A DNA stretch of 40,260 nt from Pseudomonadota bacterium (GCA_005778355.1 SXON01000216.1:1-40260); one strand, 5' to 3'; positions 1-8,877 are shown, numbered from the stretch's first letter. The notes: generated from the sequence alone by a model not told the origin. A program made the numbers and translations.

Positions 1-153
1 CGGTCAAACGCGAGCGTCGGCTGGTTACAGGCTGTGTGCACCGGGTAGTCCTCCAGATCGGATTGAAGTCTTCTTACAACCTCAACTTATCTAGATTACT
101 GCCCGGTGCTGGGCCTATTTTCGTGAGAAATGCGGGCTAGGTGCGGCTCAGGC

Positions 154-159
154 TAGTCT
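154..159 (+). promoter_or_regulatory. Putative -10 box just upstream of the first gene
   Basis: The hexamer TAGTCT fits a TANNNT -10 box. It ends nine bases before the ATG at 169, and there is no Shine-Dalgarno sequence between them. Transcription would therefore start at or next to the start codon. No convincing -35 box is visible. Positions 60-130 are clearly more AT-rich than the rest of the window, as expected of a regulatory region. Confidence 0.3.
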
Positions 160-168
160 GACCCCACG

Positions 169-405
169 ATGCCGACCGACACCAGTTCCCGAGCTCGAGC
201 GATCCTCACCGAAGGCTTCCGCGAAGCCGGGGGCGCGTGGAGGCTGAGCGCAGCCCTGCGGATGTCGGAGGACTTCCGCGCGGTGTCGGCCAGCCGCGTG
301 CGCGCGCGGCACCCGGAGTGGAGCGATGACGAGGTCCGGCGGGCCGTCGCCCGCGCCTACCTCGGCCCGGATCTGGCTGACCAGGTGCTCGGACGCACGG
401 GGTGA
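169..405 (+). CDS. Small hypothetical protein, partner of a nucleotidyltransferase
   Basis: A 78-residue charged, helical protein with no signal peptide or membrane segment. The C-terminal half has the pattern RARHPEWSDDEVRR followed by an Ala/Arg/Tyr-rich end. As I recall, this pattern is common in small proteins encoded just upstream of AbiEii-like nucleotidyltransferases. That link is from memory and unverified. Its stop overlaps the next start as GTGA (402-405), so the two genes are translationally coupled and probably functionally paired. An antitoxin or accessory role is inference. The ATG start follows a TANNNT box without a Shine-Dalgarno sequence. Confidence 0.65.
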   Translation: MPTDTSSRARAILTEGFREAGGAWRLSAALRMSEDFRAVSASRVRARHPEWSDDEVRRAVARAYLGPDLADQVLGRTG

Positions 406-668
406 CCCCGGACTCCACGGGGCTGGAGGGTTTTCTGGCACACTTGGCGGGGGCGTTCGAGTTGACCAACGTCCGTTACGCGGTGGTGGGCTCACTGGCG
501 AGCAGCTTCCACGGCGAGCCGCGGGGAACCCGCGACATCGACATCGTCGTGCAACTCCACCGGCTCGACGTCGGGCGACTGGCCGCTCACTTCCCCGAGG
601 AACACTTCTACTTCGACCGGGACGATGGGCAAGCAGGTCAACCGCGTGCACTTCGCCGACTACTATGA
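402..668 (+). pseudogene. Truncated nucleotidyltransferase (AbiEii/MNT-like)
   Basis: The 88-residue product begins like a minimal nucleotidyltransferase. The segment YAVVGSLASSFHGEP is followed by RGTRDIDIVV, giving the G-S...D-x-D signature of the Pol-beta superfamily with the metal-binding aspartates near residue 46. Family members are usually 150-250 residues. Here the conserved part stops near FYFDRDD and the rest (GQAGQPRALRRLL) is not family-like. A different frame opens at 625 and runs to a TAG at 685-687 (MGKQVNRVHFADYYEFVRDL), which looks like the tail of another protein. I read this as a deletion or frameshift scar. The start is GTG, coupled to the previous gene by GTGA. Catalysis is unlikely without the C-terminal half. 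Confidence 0.6.
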
Positions 669-693
669 GTTTGTGAGGGATCTCTAGGAGATA

Positions 694-752
694 TTGGTCT
701 TGATCTGCGCCGGCTGGCGCGAGCTGTTGGTCTTGCCCAGCGCCGGCTGGCG
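694..752 (+). repeat. Two imperfect 26-bp direct repeats
   Basis: Copies at 694-719 and 727-752 share TTGGTCTTG at the start and CGCCGGCTGGCG at the end and differ only in the four or five bases between. They are 33 bases apart. They lie just after the truncated nucleotidyltransferase and just downstream of the tad operon, whose last gene ends at 813 on the other strand. In the operon's direction the copy nearer the operon can form a weak CCAGC/GCTGG hairpin, but no T-run follows. Confidence 0.6.
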
Positions 753-812
753 AGCCCGCGCTCACTGGGGGGCGGCTGTCGCTGTCGCTCGCGCACGCCA
801 CTTGCTCCCTCG

Positions 813-1208
813 CTACTCGTAAACCCCCCCATAGTAGGGCCCCGTCGCCACCGCACCCACGCGCGTCGGCACGGGAACCCAGCCCACGAGCGGATCGTAG
901 TCGACCGCCACCGTGATGGTGACCGTCCCCTCCCCCGCGTCGGGCACGATGACCACGTCGACATCGGCGGCCGTGCCGTCCACGGCGAAGGCGTCGAGCC
1001 ATGCGATCACCTCTGCGGTCGCGACCGCCTCCGGTCCCTCCGACGCGCCGAGGCCGGCAACGAGACGCGTGCCGCGCCGCGCCGCCACCACCATCCCCGC
1101 GTCCTGGAACAGGTACCAGGCCCAGTCGATCACGCCGAAGAGCACCGCGAGCAACAATGGGAGCACCAGGGCCGTTTCCAGCGCCGACGCCCCGCGGCGC
1201 CGCCTCAC
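813..1208 (-). CDS. TadE-like minor pseudopilin
   Basis: A 131-residue protein of the TadE/TadF type, which are minor pseudopilins or assembly factors of the Flp pilus. After a basic start (VRRRRGAS) come the conserved glutamate (ALETALVLP, residues 9-17) and a single N-terminal membrane helix (about 12-35). The rest would face the periplasm. The GTG start at 1208 overlaps the TGA of the preceding gene as GTGA. It is the last gene of the tad operon and a paralogue of its upstream neighbour. No clear rho-independent terminator follows its stop. Confidence 0.85.
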   Translation of the reverse strand: MRRRRGASALETALVLPLLLAVLFGVIDWAWYLFQDAGMVVAARRGTRLVAGLGASEGPEAVATAEVIAWLDAFAVDGTAADVDVVIVPDAGEGTVTITVAVDYDPLVGWVPVPTRVGAVATGPYYGGVYE

Positions 1209-1585
1209 TGGTCCACCAGGCGGAAGCTCGCCCGCGTCCGGTGCGTGGCCGGCAAGGGCAAGAGCGGGAAAAGCGGGTCGTGCGCCACCTCGCAATCGAG
1301 CTGCACCACCGTCCCACCGGCGGTGCTCGACAGGGTAGCCAGAACGGTGGCGGCGGCGCCATCGAGACCGGACGCGGTCAACGAGGCGCGCGCCCGGGCC
1401 TCCGCCACCGTCCCGGGCCCCGCGTCGGCCTCCACCAGCGTGCCGGCCAGCGCCCCGTCCCGGGCCGCCCCGGTCACCGCCACCGACTGCACCACGAACC
1501 AGCCCCACTCCACCACCCCGCCCAAGAGCGCGAGCAGCACCGGCAGCACCAGCGCCAGCTCGGTGGCGGCGCCGCCGCGCCTCAC
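1205..1585 (-). CDS. TadE-like minor pseudopilin
   Basis: A 126-residue TadE-like protein. The sequence VRRGGAATELALVLP carries the conserved glutamate at residue 9 and leads into one membrane helix (about 10-35). A periplasmic domain of about 90 residues follows. The GTG start at 1585 overlaps the stop of the TadG-like gene as GTGA. It shares the start context and N-terminal plan of the next gene, so the two look like an old tandem duplication. TadE-family proteins are processed by the TadV/CpaA prepilin peptidase and are needed for pilus assembly. No such peptidase gene is present in this window. Confidence 0.85.
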   Translation of the reverse strand: MRRGGAATELALVLPVLLALLGGVVEWGWFVVQSVAVTGAARDGALAGTLVEADAGPGTVAEARARASLTASGLDGAAATVLATLSSTAGGTVVQLDCEVAHDPLFPLLPLPATHRTRASFRLVDQ

Positions 1586-2706
1586 CGCACCACCACGGCG
1601 GGGCCCAGTGCCTCCACCCCCCAGCCGCCACCGCCGTACCAGCTGCCAATCGAGTAGGGTCCGTCGGGGTCGATTCGCACCCAGACGTTCTTCTTCGAGG
1701 CCGCGCCCTTCCAGCGCACGTCGTAGATCACGCCCCACACGAAGCCCACGAGGTCTTCGCTCTGCACCCAGCCGCCCTCGCCCGAGCAGTAGGCCTCGTC
1801 GCCCTGGAACACCGGCAAGGGCCCCTCGAGCACTTGCCCGTAGCTCCCGGCGGGCACATCGGAACCGGAGTGTCGCGGCGGGAGGGTGCCCCAGCGCGAG
1901 GTGTCCCAGTCGATGCCATCGTTGACCATCGCGTTGATGAGCGCCTTGAGCACGTTCGTCATCTCGCCGTTGTCGAGCCCGAGGCTGTCGCTGGTGTCGG
2001 CGGTGGCGCAGTCTTCGCTCACTTCTCCGGTGGCCGCCCACTCCTGCATGCACGGCAACATCGCGGTGAGCAGGTCGAGCAGCGACGCCACGTCCGGGTG
2101 TTCGCCCACCAGCGCCCAGCCGGTGTTGTCTTCCCCGGCGGGGTTCAGCTCGAAGGTGATGTCGCGAAGATCCCCGCTACCGTCGTCGAAATAGCAGGAA
2201 GGAAGACCGAAGGGAAGGTAGTAGGGCACCTCGCCCGCGCCCACCGAGGTGCCCATGCGCGCCACCGAGGTGGTGGCCGCCGCCAACGAGTCGGTGCCGA
2301 ATGCAGGCGAAGAGAAGAGCGCCACGAGCCCGGTGGCCTCCGTGCGCACCAGCACCGCGTTCACCACCGCCGCGTCGGTGCTGGCGGCGAAGTTCGCGCC
2401 GTCCCAGGTGCCGAGGACCACGTCGCCAGCGGGGTCGTTCGCGCTGTTGGCATCGACCACGACCGCCTCGCCGTTGGCGACGTTGGCCCCGGTCACCGCC
2501 ACCGCCGTGGCCCGCGCCGCCGTGAGCCCGGCCGCGCTCTGGTCGAGCCGCGAGGCGCCGGCCAGGGCACCCGCGTCGGCCGCCACCTGCAGCTGGGCGT
2601 GCACGATGCGCGCGTAGCCAAGGTCGATCACCAGCGCCGCGAAGCCGAGGATCACCAGGAGCGCGAGCGCCACGAAGATGATGATTCCGCCTCGGCGCGT
2701 GCGCAT
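1582..2706 (-). CDS. TadG-like pilus assembly protein
   Basis: A 374-residue protein. It starts with MRTRRGGIIIFVALALL, the Putative Flp pilus-assembly (Tad/TadG) N-terminal module. A membrane helix spans about 8-30, followed by the typical stretch rich in Ala and Asp (QVAADAGALAGASRL). The C-terminal part (about 130-374) is periplasmic and rich in Trp, Gly and Asp, with several Cys. No von Willebrand A metal-binding motif is visible, unlike the second TadG-type protein at 13053. The ATG at 2706 is preceded by GAGG, eight bases upstream, and lies seven bases after the small lipoprotein gene. Open reading continues upstream of this ATG only as a shadow of that gene. Confidence 0.8.
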   Translation of the reverse strand: MRTRRGGIIIFVALALLVILGFAALVIDLGYARIVHAQLQVAADAGALAGASRLDQSAAGLTAARATAVAVTGANVANGEAVVVDANSANDPAGDVVLGTWDGANFAASTDAAVVNAVLVRTEATGLVALFSSPAFGTDSLAAATTSVARMGTSVGAGEVPYYLPFGLPSCYFDDGSGDLRDITFELNPAGEDNTGWALVGEHPDVASLLDLLTAMLPCMQEWAATGEVSEDCATADTSDSLGLDNGEMTNVLKALINAMVNDGIDWDTSRWGTLPPRHSGSDVPAGSYGQVLEGPLPVFQGDEAYCSGEGGWVQSEDLVGFVWGVIYDVRWKGAASKKNVWVRIDPDGPYSIGSWYGGGGWGVEALGPAVVVR

Positions 2707-2713
2707 GGGAGCC

Positions 2714-2947
2714 TCACTTCTCCCCGGAGGGCACGTTCTCGTCGGGCGGAGGTTCCACGCCGAGGGCGTCGGCGCGGATGGCCACGCCCTCGTCGCCGCT
2801 GAGCATCGGCATGGTGGCGCGCGCGAGGTTGTCGGCGGAGGCCTGCGCGTCGAAAACGGCCGAGGCACGCCCGAAGTCGTGTTGGAGCTTGTGGGGACGC
2901 CCGCAGCCAGCGAGCAAGGCGAAGATCATCACGATGCAGAGCCTCAT
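2714..2947 (-). CDS. Small lipoprotein of the tad operon
   Basis: A 77-residue predicted lipoprotein. The signal is MRLCIVMIFALLAGC, with an LAGC lipobox at Cys15. It is the only lipoprotein signal in the window with a clear Arg in its short n-region. The mature part is charged, with one possible helix (about 30-50) and a proline-rich end. I recognise no domain. It is coupled to the upstream TPR gene by an ATGA overlap at 2944-2947. Its place between the TadD-like and TadG-like genes suggests an accessory part of the secretin or outer-membrane complex, which is inference. Confidence 0.75.
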   Translation of the reverse strand: MRLCIVMIFALLAGCGRPHKLQHDFGRASAVFDAQASADNLARATMPMLSGDEGVAIRADALGVEPPPDENVPSGEK

Positions 2948-3591
2948 GGGGCCTCCAGGGGGGTACGAGCGGCCAGGATGTCGCGACCAGCAGCCACCAC
3001 GCGGTCGGCCTCGGCCGAGTCAGCGGCGGCGCCCACCACGCGGCGGGCTTGCGCCTCTCGACCGTCGATGACCAGCGCCAGGCCGAGGTTGTAGAGCACC
3101 CGGCGCGAGGATCCATCCACCTCCACGGCGCGCTCGAAGACCGCGATCGACTCGTCCACGCGGCCGAGGGACAACAGGCAGAAGCCGAGGTTGTTGAGGT
3201 GGTCCACCGGCGGGCGCGCACCTGTTGCCGCACGCTCGAAGGCGGGAAGGGCGCTGTCCTTGTCCCCGTGATCCATCCGCAAGACACCGAGCTCGTTCCA
3301 GAGGGCCGACTCGCGGGGCCAGCGCCGCGTGGCGCGCTCAGCTTGCGACAGGGCAGTGTCCGACAGGCCGGCCAGACGCAACGCCTTGATGTGAACCACC
3401 GCCAGCTCGGGACCATCACCGCCGTCGCGCTCGAGTCGCGACACCAGCGCCAATGCCGCGGGGGTGTTGCCGTTCTCGGCCAGCGCGTCGGCGAGCGCGA
3501 GCTGCACCTCCGCCGGGCTCCGTTCGGCGGTCACGACCGGCTCGGTGGGCGCGGGGTGGGGCAAACACGCCAACAGAAGGCCGAGGATCAT
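2944..3591 (-). CDS. TadD-like TPR lipoprotein
   Basis: A 215-residue protein with about five tetratricopeptide repeats (residues 25-200), for example LWNELGVLRMDHGDKDSAL and LNNLGFCLLSLGRVDESI. The N-terminus MILGLLLACLP carries a lipobox (LLAC) with Cys at residue 9 and no positive charge before it. TadD proteins are outer-membrane TPR lipoproteins that pilot the Tad secretin. Operon position and size fit that role. It starts at an ATGA overlap with tadC and ends in an ATGA overlap with the small lipoprotein gene, so both ends are fixed by coupling. Confidence 0.85.
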   Translation of the reverse strand: MILGLLLACLPHPAPTEPVVTAERSPAEVQLALADALAENGNTPAALALVSRLERDGGDGPELAVVHIKALRLAGLSDTALSQAERATRRWPRESALWNELGVLRMDHGDKDSALPAFERAATGARPPVDHLNNLGFCLLSLGRVDESIAVFERAVEVDGSSRRVLYNLGLALVIDGREAQARRVVGAAADSAEADRVVAAGRDILAARTPLEAP

Positions 3592-4481
3592 CGAATCACC
3601 ATCGCGGGCAGCACCCGCTCGAAGAGCTGGACGACGGTCGGACCGAGCAGCACGATGAAAAGGGCAGGGAACACGAACAGCACCATCGCGACGGTGAGCT
3701 TCGGCGCGGCACGAGCCGCTCGCTTCTCGATCTCGAGCGCCCGGCGACGTCGCGACAGCTGCGCGTGGGCACGAATCGAGGCGGCGATGCCGGCGCCATA
3801 CTTCTCGGCGTCGCCCATCACGTTCACCAGCGAGCTGATGTCGGGGAGGCCGGTGCGCAGGTCGAGGTGGCGAAGGGCCTCGCTGCGCGGCACCCCGGCG
3901 ATGGTCTCGTCGAAAACCACCTGGAACTCCGCGGCCAGCTCGGGCGCGGTGGTGCGAACCTCGTTGGCCACGCGTCGCATCGCGGTGTCGAGGCCGAGCC
4001 CCGACTCTAGGCAGCTCACCATCATGTCGAGCGCGTTGGGCAGGGCGCGCAGGATCGAGGCTTGCCGCCGCGAACGACGCAGGCGCAGCCAGAGCGCGGG
4101 CAGGTAGTAGCCGAGCGCGGCCGACACCAGCGCCGTCCAGAGCGCCACCAGCGGCCGGTCGGGGCGGACCAACAGGAGGCCCAGTGCCGGCGCGAGGAGG
4201 GCGGCAGCGGCGCGGGCAAGCAGGAAGCGCTCGAGGGTGCCCCGCGCGCCGAGCCCAGCCTGCACGAGGTCGCGACGCAGCGCGGAGCGGGCGGCCTCGT
4301 CGGTGGGGGCGGCCAGGGCGGCGATCCGAGGCCCGATGGTGCCCGTAGGCGGCGGGGCCTCGGGTACCACCGGCGCTTCCTCGACGATCGGCGCGGGCCG
4401 TCGCAAGAGACTACGCCCGGCGAAACCGAGAAGCGCGGCCGCCGCCAGCGCGCCGAGGCCAACGAGGAGGGTCGGGTTCAC
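3588..4481 (-). CDS. tadC: TadC, inner-membrane platform protein
   Basis: A 297-residue protein of the type II secretion F family. It has an N-terminal membrane helix (about 4-22), a pair of helices around 90-132 and a C-terminal hydrophobic segment (about 263-290, LTVAMVLFVFPALFIVLLG). The conserved cytoplasmic F domain lies about 145-255, with ALPNALDMMVSCLESGLGL and GDAEKYGAGIAASIRAHA. TadC pairs with TadB to form the platform on which the CpaF ATPase acts. The GTG start at 4481 overlaps the tadB stop as GTGA. An open frame continues to 4847, but only across tadB in another frame. Confidence 0.92.
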   Translation of the reverse strand: MNPTLLVGLGALAAAALLGFAGRSLLRRPAPIVEEAPVVPEAPPPTGTIGPRIAALAAPTDEAARSALRRDLVQAGLGARGTLERFLLARAAAALLAPALGLLLVRPDRPLVALWTALVSAALGYYLPALWLRLRRSRRQASILRALPNALDMMVSCLESGLGLDTAMRRVANEVRTTAPELAAEFQVVFDETIAGVPRSEALRHLDLRTGLPDISSLVNVMGDAEKYGAGIAASIRAHAQLSRRRRALEIEKRAARAAPKLTVAMVLFVFPALFIVLLGPTVVQLFERVLPAMVIR

Positions 4482-5428
4482 GCGTCCTCCACTTGCGACA
4501 GGATGCGCATGACGATCGCCCCCACCAGCAGGCTCCCGAAGCCGACGACCAGCAAGAATCGGCCGAGCTCCGACTGCCAGAGCGGCGAGAGATAGCCTGG
4601 GCGCAGGAGCAGGAGCGCGCCGCCCACCACGAAGGGCAAAGCAGCCAGCACCGCCGCCGAGAAGCGCACCTCGGCGGTGAGCGCGTCGACCTTGCCCTGG
4701 AAGAGCAGCCGCTCGCGGATGGTGGTGGCCAGGTTGTCGAGGATCTCCACCAGGTTGCCGCCTGCCTCCCGCTGGAGGAGCACGCTCGACACGAAAAGCC
4801 GCATGTCGAAGTTCGACTCGTTCCGCCTGATCAGCTCGCCCATGCACTCACGCAGGTCGCGACCGAGGCGGTGCTGCTCCGACACCCGGCCGAGCTCCTC
4901 GCCCAGCGGCAGGGGGAGCTCCCGCGCCCCCGTGCGCAAGGAGTCGGAGAAGGCGTGCCCGGCGCGCAGGCCGCGCACGATGAGGTCGAGGCCGTCGGGG
5001 AGCTGCTCGGTGATGAGCGCCGAGCGCTCCGACGCCGCGAACTTCAACAAGACCAGCGGCACCAGCCCGAGCGCCAGTCCCAGCGCCCCGCCGGTGGGAC
5101 CGGCCACCCAGCCGCCTGCGACCGTGCCCACGAGGGCCAGCGCCGCCGACTGCAGGAGCACGCGATTCGGTGTCGTGCCGCTCCCCGCCTGCTCGATCTC
5201 GCGCGACAACCACCCGCCCACCTGTCCGAGCCAGGGCGAGGGCACCGCCGCACCCGAGCGGAACAACTGGGGATCCACCGCACCCGCGCCGAGGCGGCGA
5301 CGGAGGTGGTCGCGCTGCGCGTCACGACGCTTGCGGAGCGCCCCCCCGAGGAGGGTGACCGACAGCATCATGCCGCAAAAGACCACCACCACCACGGCGA
5401 TGGGCACGAGGTTGCCGACGCCAGCCAC
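4478..5428 (-). CDS. tadB: TadB, inner-membrane platform protein
   Basis: A 316-residue type II secretion F-family protein. An N-terminal helix (about 8-28) is followed by a basic stretch, then two helices (about 95-130). The F domain (about 140-255) has EQLPDGLDLIVRGLRAGHAF and LQREAGGNLVEILDNL. A C-terminal hairpin of two helices ends the protein. The start is GTG at 5428, one base past the cpaF stop. A strong Shine-Dalgarno sequence (AGGAGGT) overlaps the end of cpaF six bases upstream. This is one of the few junctions in the operon that relies on a good ribosome site instead of a 4-base overlap. Confidence 0.92.
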   Translation of the reverse strand: MAGVGNLVPIAVVVVVFCGMMLSVTLLGGALRKRRDAQRDHLRRRLGAGAVDPQLFRSGAAVPSPWLGQVGGWLSREIEQAGSGTTPNRVLLQSAALALVGTVAGGWVAGPTGGALGLALGLVPLVLLKFAASERSALITEQLPDGLDLIVRGLRAGHAFSDSLRTGARELPLPLGEELGRVSEQHRLGRDLRECMGELIRRNESNFDMRLFVSSVLLQREAGGNLVEILDNLATTIRERLLFQGKVDALTAEVRFSAAVLAALPFVVGGALLLLRPGYLSPLWQSELGRFLLVVGFGSLLVGAIVMRILSQVEDA

Positions 5429-5429
5429 G

Positions 5430-6776
5430 CTACACCTCCTGCTCGAACATGAGGATCTCCGGGCTCAACGGATGACCGTGCGCCTCCAGCTTCGCGGCGA
5501 AGTCCGGCCGAACGCCGGTGGCGCGGAAGGTGCCGTGCACGCGCCCATCCTTGTCGACGCGGGTCTGGTGGAACTGGAACAGCTCCTGGGTGACGGTCAC
5601 GCCCTGCTCCATGCCGGCCACCTCGGTGACCGACACCAGCCGGCGCACGCCGTCCTGCATGCGGTGCACCTGCACCACGAGGTCGAGCGCGTCGCCAATC
5701 ATCTCGCGGATCGACGGGCCGGGGATGTTGCCCAGGCCGAGGCCCACGAGCGTCTCCAAGCGTCGCAAGGCGTGCCGCGGCGAGTTCGCGTGGATCGTGC
5801 CGAGGCTGCCCTCGTGGCCGGTGTTCATGGCCTGGAGCATGTCGATGGCCTCGGAGCCACGAATCTCGCCCACGATGATGCGGTCGGGACGCATCCGGAG
5901 CGCGTTGCGCACCAGGTCGCGCATCGTCACCTCGCCGCGCCCCTCGAGGTTGGGTGGCCGCGTTTCGAGGCGCACCACGTGAGGCTGTTGAAGCTTCAGC
6001 TCGGCGGCGTCTTCCACGGTGATGATGCGCTCGCCGCCCGGCACGAAGGAGGAGAGCACGTTGAGCAAGGTCGTCTTGCCCGTGCCCGTGCCGCCGCTGA
6101 TGAGCACGTTGAGCTTGGCCCCCACGCAGGCCGAGAGTAGCTCCATGATCGGCCCCGGGATGGAGCCGGAGGCGACGAGATCCGCCGCGGCGAGCGGCAC
6201 CACGCCGAAGCGCCGGATCGACACCACCGGGCCATCGAGGGCCAGGGGCGGGATGATCGCGTTGAAGCGGCTCCCGTCGGCGAGGCGGGCATCGACCATC
6301 GGCGTGGACTCGTCGATGCGGCGGCCCACCGCGTTGACGATGCGCTCGATCACGTTGATGAGGTGTTGATCGTCGCGGAAACGGACGTCGGTGCGGAAGA
6401 GCCGCCCGTTGCGCTCCACGTACACCGTGTCGCGACCGTTCACCAGGATGTCAGTGTTCGCGTCGTCACGGAGTAGCTGTTCCAGCGGGCCGAGACCGAG
6501 CACCTCATCGATCACGTCGTCCACCACCCGCGCGCGTTCCGCCGCTGTGATGGGCAAGCTGCGCCCGGCGATGGTCTCCGCCAGTGACGCGCGCAGCCGG
6601 GGCTCGAGCTCCAGGCGAGGACGGGTGCGCACCTGCGCGAGGTCGAGCGACTCGATGAGCTCGGTGTGCAGCTCGCGGGCCACCTGGTCGTACTGGGGCG
6701 AGGTGGCGGCCGTCGAGGGCAGGCGCGGCACGTCGTCGACGCCGGCCATCACGCGATCGAGGATGCGGGTGCTCAC
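5430..6776 (-). CDS. cpaF: CpaF/TadA secretion ATPase
   Basis: A 448-residue hexameric ATPase of the type II/IV secretion family that powers Flp pilus assembly from the cytoplasmic face. Visible motifs are Walker [10 protein letters not shown] (about 228-236), Walker [10 protein letters not shown] (about 299-307) and the His box [13 protein letters not shown] (about 319-331). The N-terminal domain contains [13 protein letters not shown]. The start is GTG at 6776, overlapping the cpaE stop as GTGA. The open frame runs further upstream, but that part lies over cpaE and reads as low-complexity Arg/Ala shadow. Confidence 0.95.
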   Translation of the reverse strand: MSTRILDRVMAGVDDVPRLPSTAATSPQYDQVARELHTELIESLDLAQVRTRPRLELEPRLRASLAETIAGRSLPITAAERARVVDDVIDEVLGLGPLEQLLRDDANTDILVNGRDTVYVERNGRLFRTDVRFRDDQHLINVIERIVNAVGRRIDESTPMVDARLADGSRFNAIIPPLALDGPVVSIRRFGVVPLAAADLVASGSIPGPIMELLSACVGAKLNVLISGGTGTGKTTLLNVLSSFVPGGERIITVEDAAELKLQQPHVVRLETRPPNLEGRGEVTMRDLVRNALRMRPDRIIVGEIRGSEAIDMLQAMNTGHEGSLGTIHANSPRHALRRLETLVGLGLGNIPGPSIREMIGDALDLVVQVHRMQDGVRRLVSVTEVAGMEQGVTVTQELFQFHQTRVDKDGRVHGTFRATGVRPDFAAKLEAHGHPLSPEILMFEQEV

Positions 6777-7573
6777 GCGGGGCTCCGGGCCGTGGTGGTG
6801 GACAAAGACGCCGTCAGGACGGACGCGGCGCGCGCGATCTCGCGCACCAGCCGGGAGCCCGGGCTCCCTTCGCGCAAAAGGCGTCCCTCCTCTTCCGCGA
6901 GGCGACACGCCTTCTCGTCTTCCGGGAAAAGGGCGAGCGGGGCGTGACCGAGGCGCTCGGCGATGTCGTGCATCGAGAGCGACTCGTTGGACCGCCACCG
7001 GTTGACGACCACGTCGACGCGATCCGACTCCACGCCCACGCCACGCAGGAGCGCGAGCAGGCGAACCGCGTCGCGAAGCGCGGTGATCGCCGAGGTGGTG
7101 ACGACGAGCACCCGGTCGGCACGCCGCAAGGCGCCGAGGAAGGCCTCGTCGATGTTGGTGCCACAGTCGGCCACCACCACCGGCCAGGCCTCGGTGGCCA
7201 CCCGCAAGAGGTGCTCCACCTCGCGCGCGTCGACGCGCAAGAGCTCGCGCAAGTCGTAGGGCTGCCCGAGCAGCGAGAAGCCAGCGGGATGCACCGTCAC
7301 CGAGCCGCGCAAGAGCGCGGTGTCGAGGCGCGGCCCGGCCTCCACCGCCTCGCGGATCGAGCCGCGCGGCGGCAAGTCGAGGAAGCCCACGAGGTCGCCG
7401 CGCGTGAACTCCAGGTCGAGCACACACACATCCTCCGGTGGCTCCATCGCCGCGGCGAGGTTGAGCGCCAGCATGGAGGAGCCGCAGCCCCCCTTGGCAC
7501 CCACCACCGCGAGCACGCGCCCACGCGCGAGCCCAGCGGAACCCTCCAGCGATCGCGGCGCCGCCACCATCAT
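6773..7573 (-). CDS. cpaE: CpaE/TadZ-type localisation ATPase
   Basis: A 266-residue MinD/ParA-superfamily protein. The deviant Walker A is VVGAKGGCGSSM (about 23-34), followed by VLDLEFTRGD (about 51-60) with the switch aspartate and VVVADCGTN (about 132-140). The family places the Tad machinery at its cellular site. Unlike long CpaE proteins, it has almost no N-terminal receiver-like domain and the Walker motif begins within 25 residues. The start is ATG at 7573 in an ATGA overlap with cpaC. A second ATG follows immediately at 7570. Confidence 0.9.
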   Translation of the reverse strand: MMVAAPRSLEGSAGLARGRVLAVVGAKGGCGSSMLALNLAAAMEPPEDVCVLDLEFTRGDLVGFLDLPPRGSIREAVEAGPRLDTALLRGSVTVHPAGFSLLGQPYDLRELLRVDAREVEHLLRVATEAWPVVVADCGTNIDEAFLGALRRADRVLVVTTSAITALRDAVRLLALLRGVGVESDRVDVVVNRWRSNESLSMHDIAERLGHAPLALFPEDEKACRLAEEEGRLLREGSPGSRLVREIARAASVLTASLSTTTARSPA

Positions 7574-8865
7574 CGCGCCAGGCCCGCCTCGGGCAGAGCA
7601 CTCGGCGCCTTGCCGTGGTGGTCCATGCCGAGCAGGAAAAGCTCGATGTCGGTGGGGTCGAGGTCGTCGACGCTGCCCGGCGGCTCCGGGTCCTGCCCCG
7701 CGGGGATGGAGCCCACGATCTCCGGGGTGACGAAGATCACCACCTCCACCTCGCGACGCTCGTGGCGCACTTGCCGGAAAAGCATCCCGATGAGCGGCAA
7801 GTCGCCGAGCAGGGGCACCTTGGCGATGGTGCTCTGCACGCCCTCGTCGAGGATGCCGGCCATCGCGATGGTCTCGCCGTTGGCCACCCTCAGGTGCGAC
7901 TCGGACTTGCGCGAGGTGAGCGCGGGCAGCGTCACGTCGGTGACCGTCACCGAGTTGGCGTGGTCGATCTCGCTCACCTCCACGTAGGCGTCGAGGTCGA
8001 CGAGGCCCGCGCCGAGGATCGTGGGCACGAACTCCACCTTCACGCCGAACTCGCGGAACTCCACCGCCACGCTGTCGCCGTACTGGCGCACCGGCACGGG
8101 GATCTCGCCGCCGGCGAGGAAGTGGGCCGGTTGACCGGAGAGCGCCACCAGCGTGGGACGGGCGAGGGTGCGGCCGAGGTTGTTCTCCTCGAGCACCGAC
8201 AGCGTCACGCCGAGGTCGGTCGGGCCCGACAGCGTGCCGATGAGCTGGAAAGCCTCGGAGAGGACGGCCGGCGGTGACACTGCGGTCGCGACGTCGGCGT
8301 TGGCGAGCAAGCCCCCGTCGGCCCAGCTCACGTCGAGGCCCATCTCCCGCAGCGTGGAGCGGTTCACCTCGGCGAACACCACGCGGAGCTGCACCTGCTG
8401 CTCCCCCTCCACCTTCATCAGGTTGACAAAGTGTTCGTCGTACACGGCCGCGAGGCGCGCCACCTCGTCGAGCCGCTGCACGTCGGACACCAGCCCGTCC
8501 ACGACGACGCGGTCGTTCAGCGTGTAGGCGCGCACCGGCGGCGTGCCGCCGAAGAGCTCGCGCAGGCGACGATCGAGGTCGTCGAGGTCGCGGCGCACCA
8601 CCACCGTCGTGCGCACCGGCGAGGACTGGTCGCGGAACCAGATCCACAGGTCGGTACTGCCCAGATCGTTGCCCAGCACCTGCACCTGGCCCTGCTCGAG
8701 CAGCTGCACCTGCGCCACTTCCTGGTCGCTCACCAGCACGCGCGCGATGGGGCGTGCCGTGGCGTAGATGTAGGACTGGCCCACGCCCACGTCGATGTGG
8801 AGGTCGTCCTCTGCGAGGGCCGGGCCCGCGGCGAGGAGCGCGACGGAGAGAATTTGAGGAATCAT
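7570..8865 (-). CDS. cpaC: CpaC/RcpA secretin of the Tad pilus
   Basis: A 431-residue outer-membrane secretin. The signal peptide MIPQILSVALLAAGPALA is uncharged and would be cleaved before EDD. The N-terminal BON/pilus domain (about 20-160) includes LGSTDLWIW and a second module with VVDGLV. The secretin core (about 180-390) shows the family signatures SGQPAHFLAGGEIPVP and VPLLGDLPLIGMLFR, ending in a beta strand of the VVIFVTPEIV type. The ATG at 8865 has GGAG eight bases upstream and lies 12 bases after cpaB. The C-terminal 40 residues after the secretin core are polar and not family-conserved. Confidence 0.95.
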   Translation of the reverse strand: MIPQILSVALLAAGPALAEDDLHIDVGVGQSYIYATARPIARVLVSDQEVAQVQLLEQGQVQVLGNDLGSTDLWIWFRDQSSPVRTTVVVRRDLDDLDRRLRELFGGTPPVRAYTLNDRVVVDGLVSDVQRLDEVARLAAVYDEHFVNLMKVEGEQQVQLRVVFAEVNRSTLREMGLDVSWADGGLLANADVATAVSPPAVLSEAFQLIGTLSGPTDLGVTLSVLEENNLGRTLARPTLVALSGQPAHFLAGGEIPVPVRQYGDSVAVEFREFGVKVEFVPTILGAGLVDLDAYVEVSEIDHANSVTVTDVTLPALTSRKSESHLRVANGETIAMAGILDEGVQSTIAKVPLLGDLPLIGMLFRQVRHERREVEVVIFVTPEIVGSIPAGQDPEPPGSVDDLDPTDIELFLLGMDHHGKAPSALPEAGLAR

Positions 8866-8877
8866 GTGGGTTCTCCG

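Noticed and set aside
1-168. End of an upstream gene
   Set aside because: All three plus-strand frames have short open stretches without recognisable sequence, and the region is AT-rich like a control region.
7574-8647. N-terminal extension of CpaE
   Set aside because: The open frame lies over cpaC and reads as low-complexity Arg/Gly/Ala. The ATGA overlap at 7573 gives a normal CpaE start.
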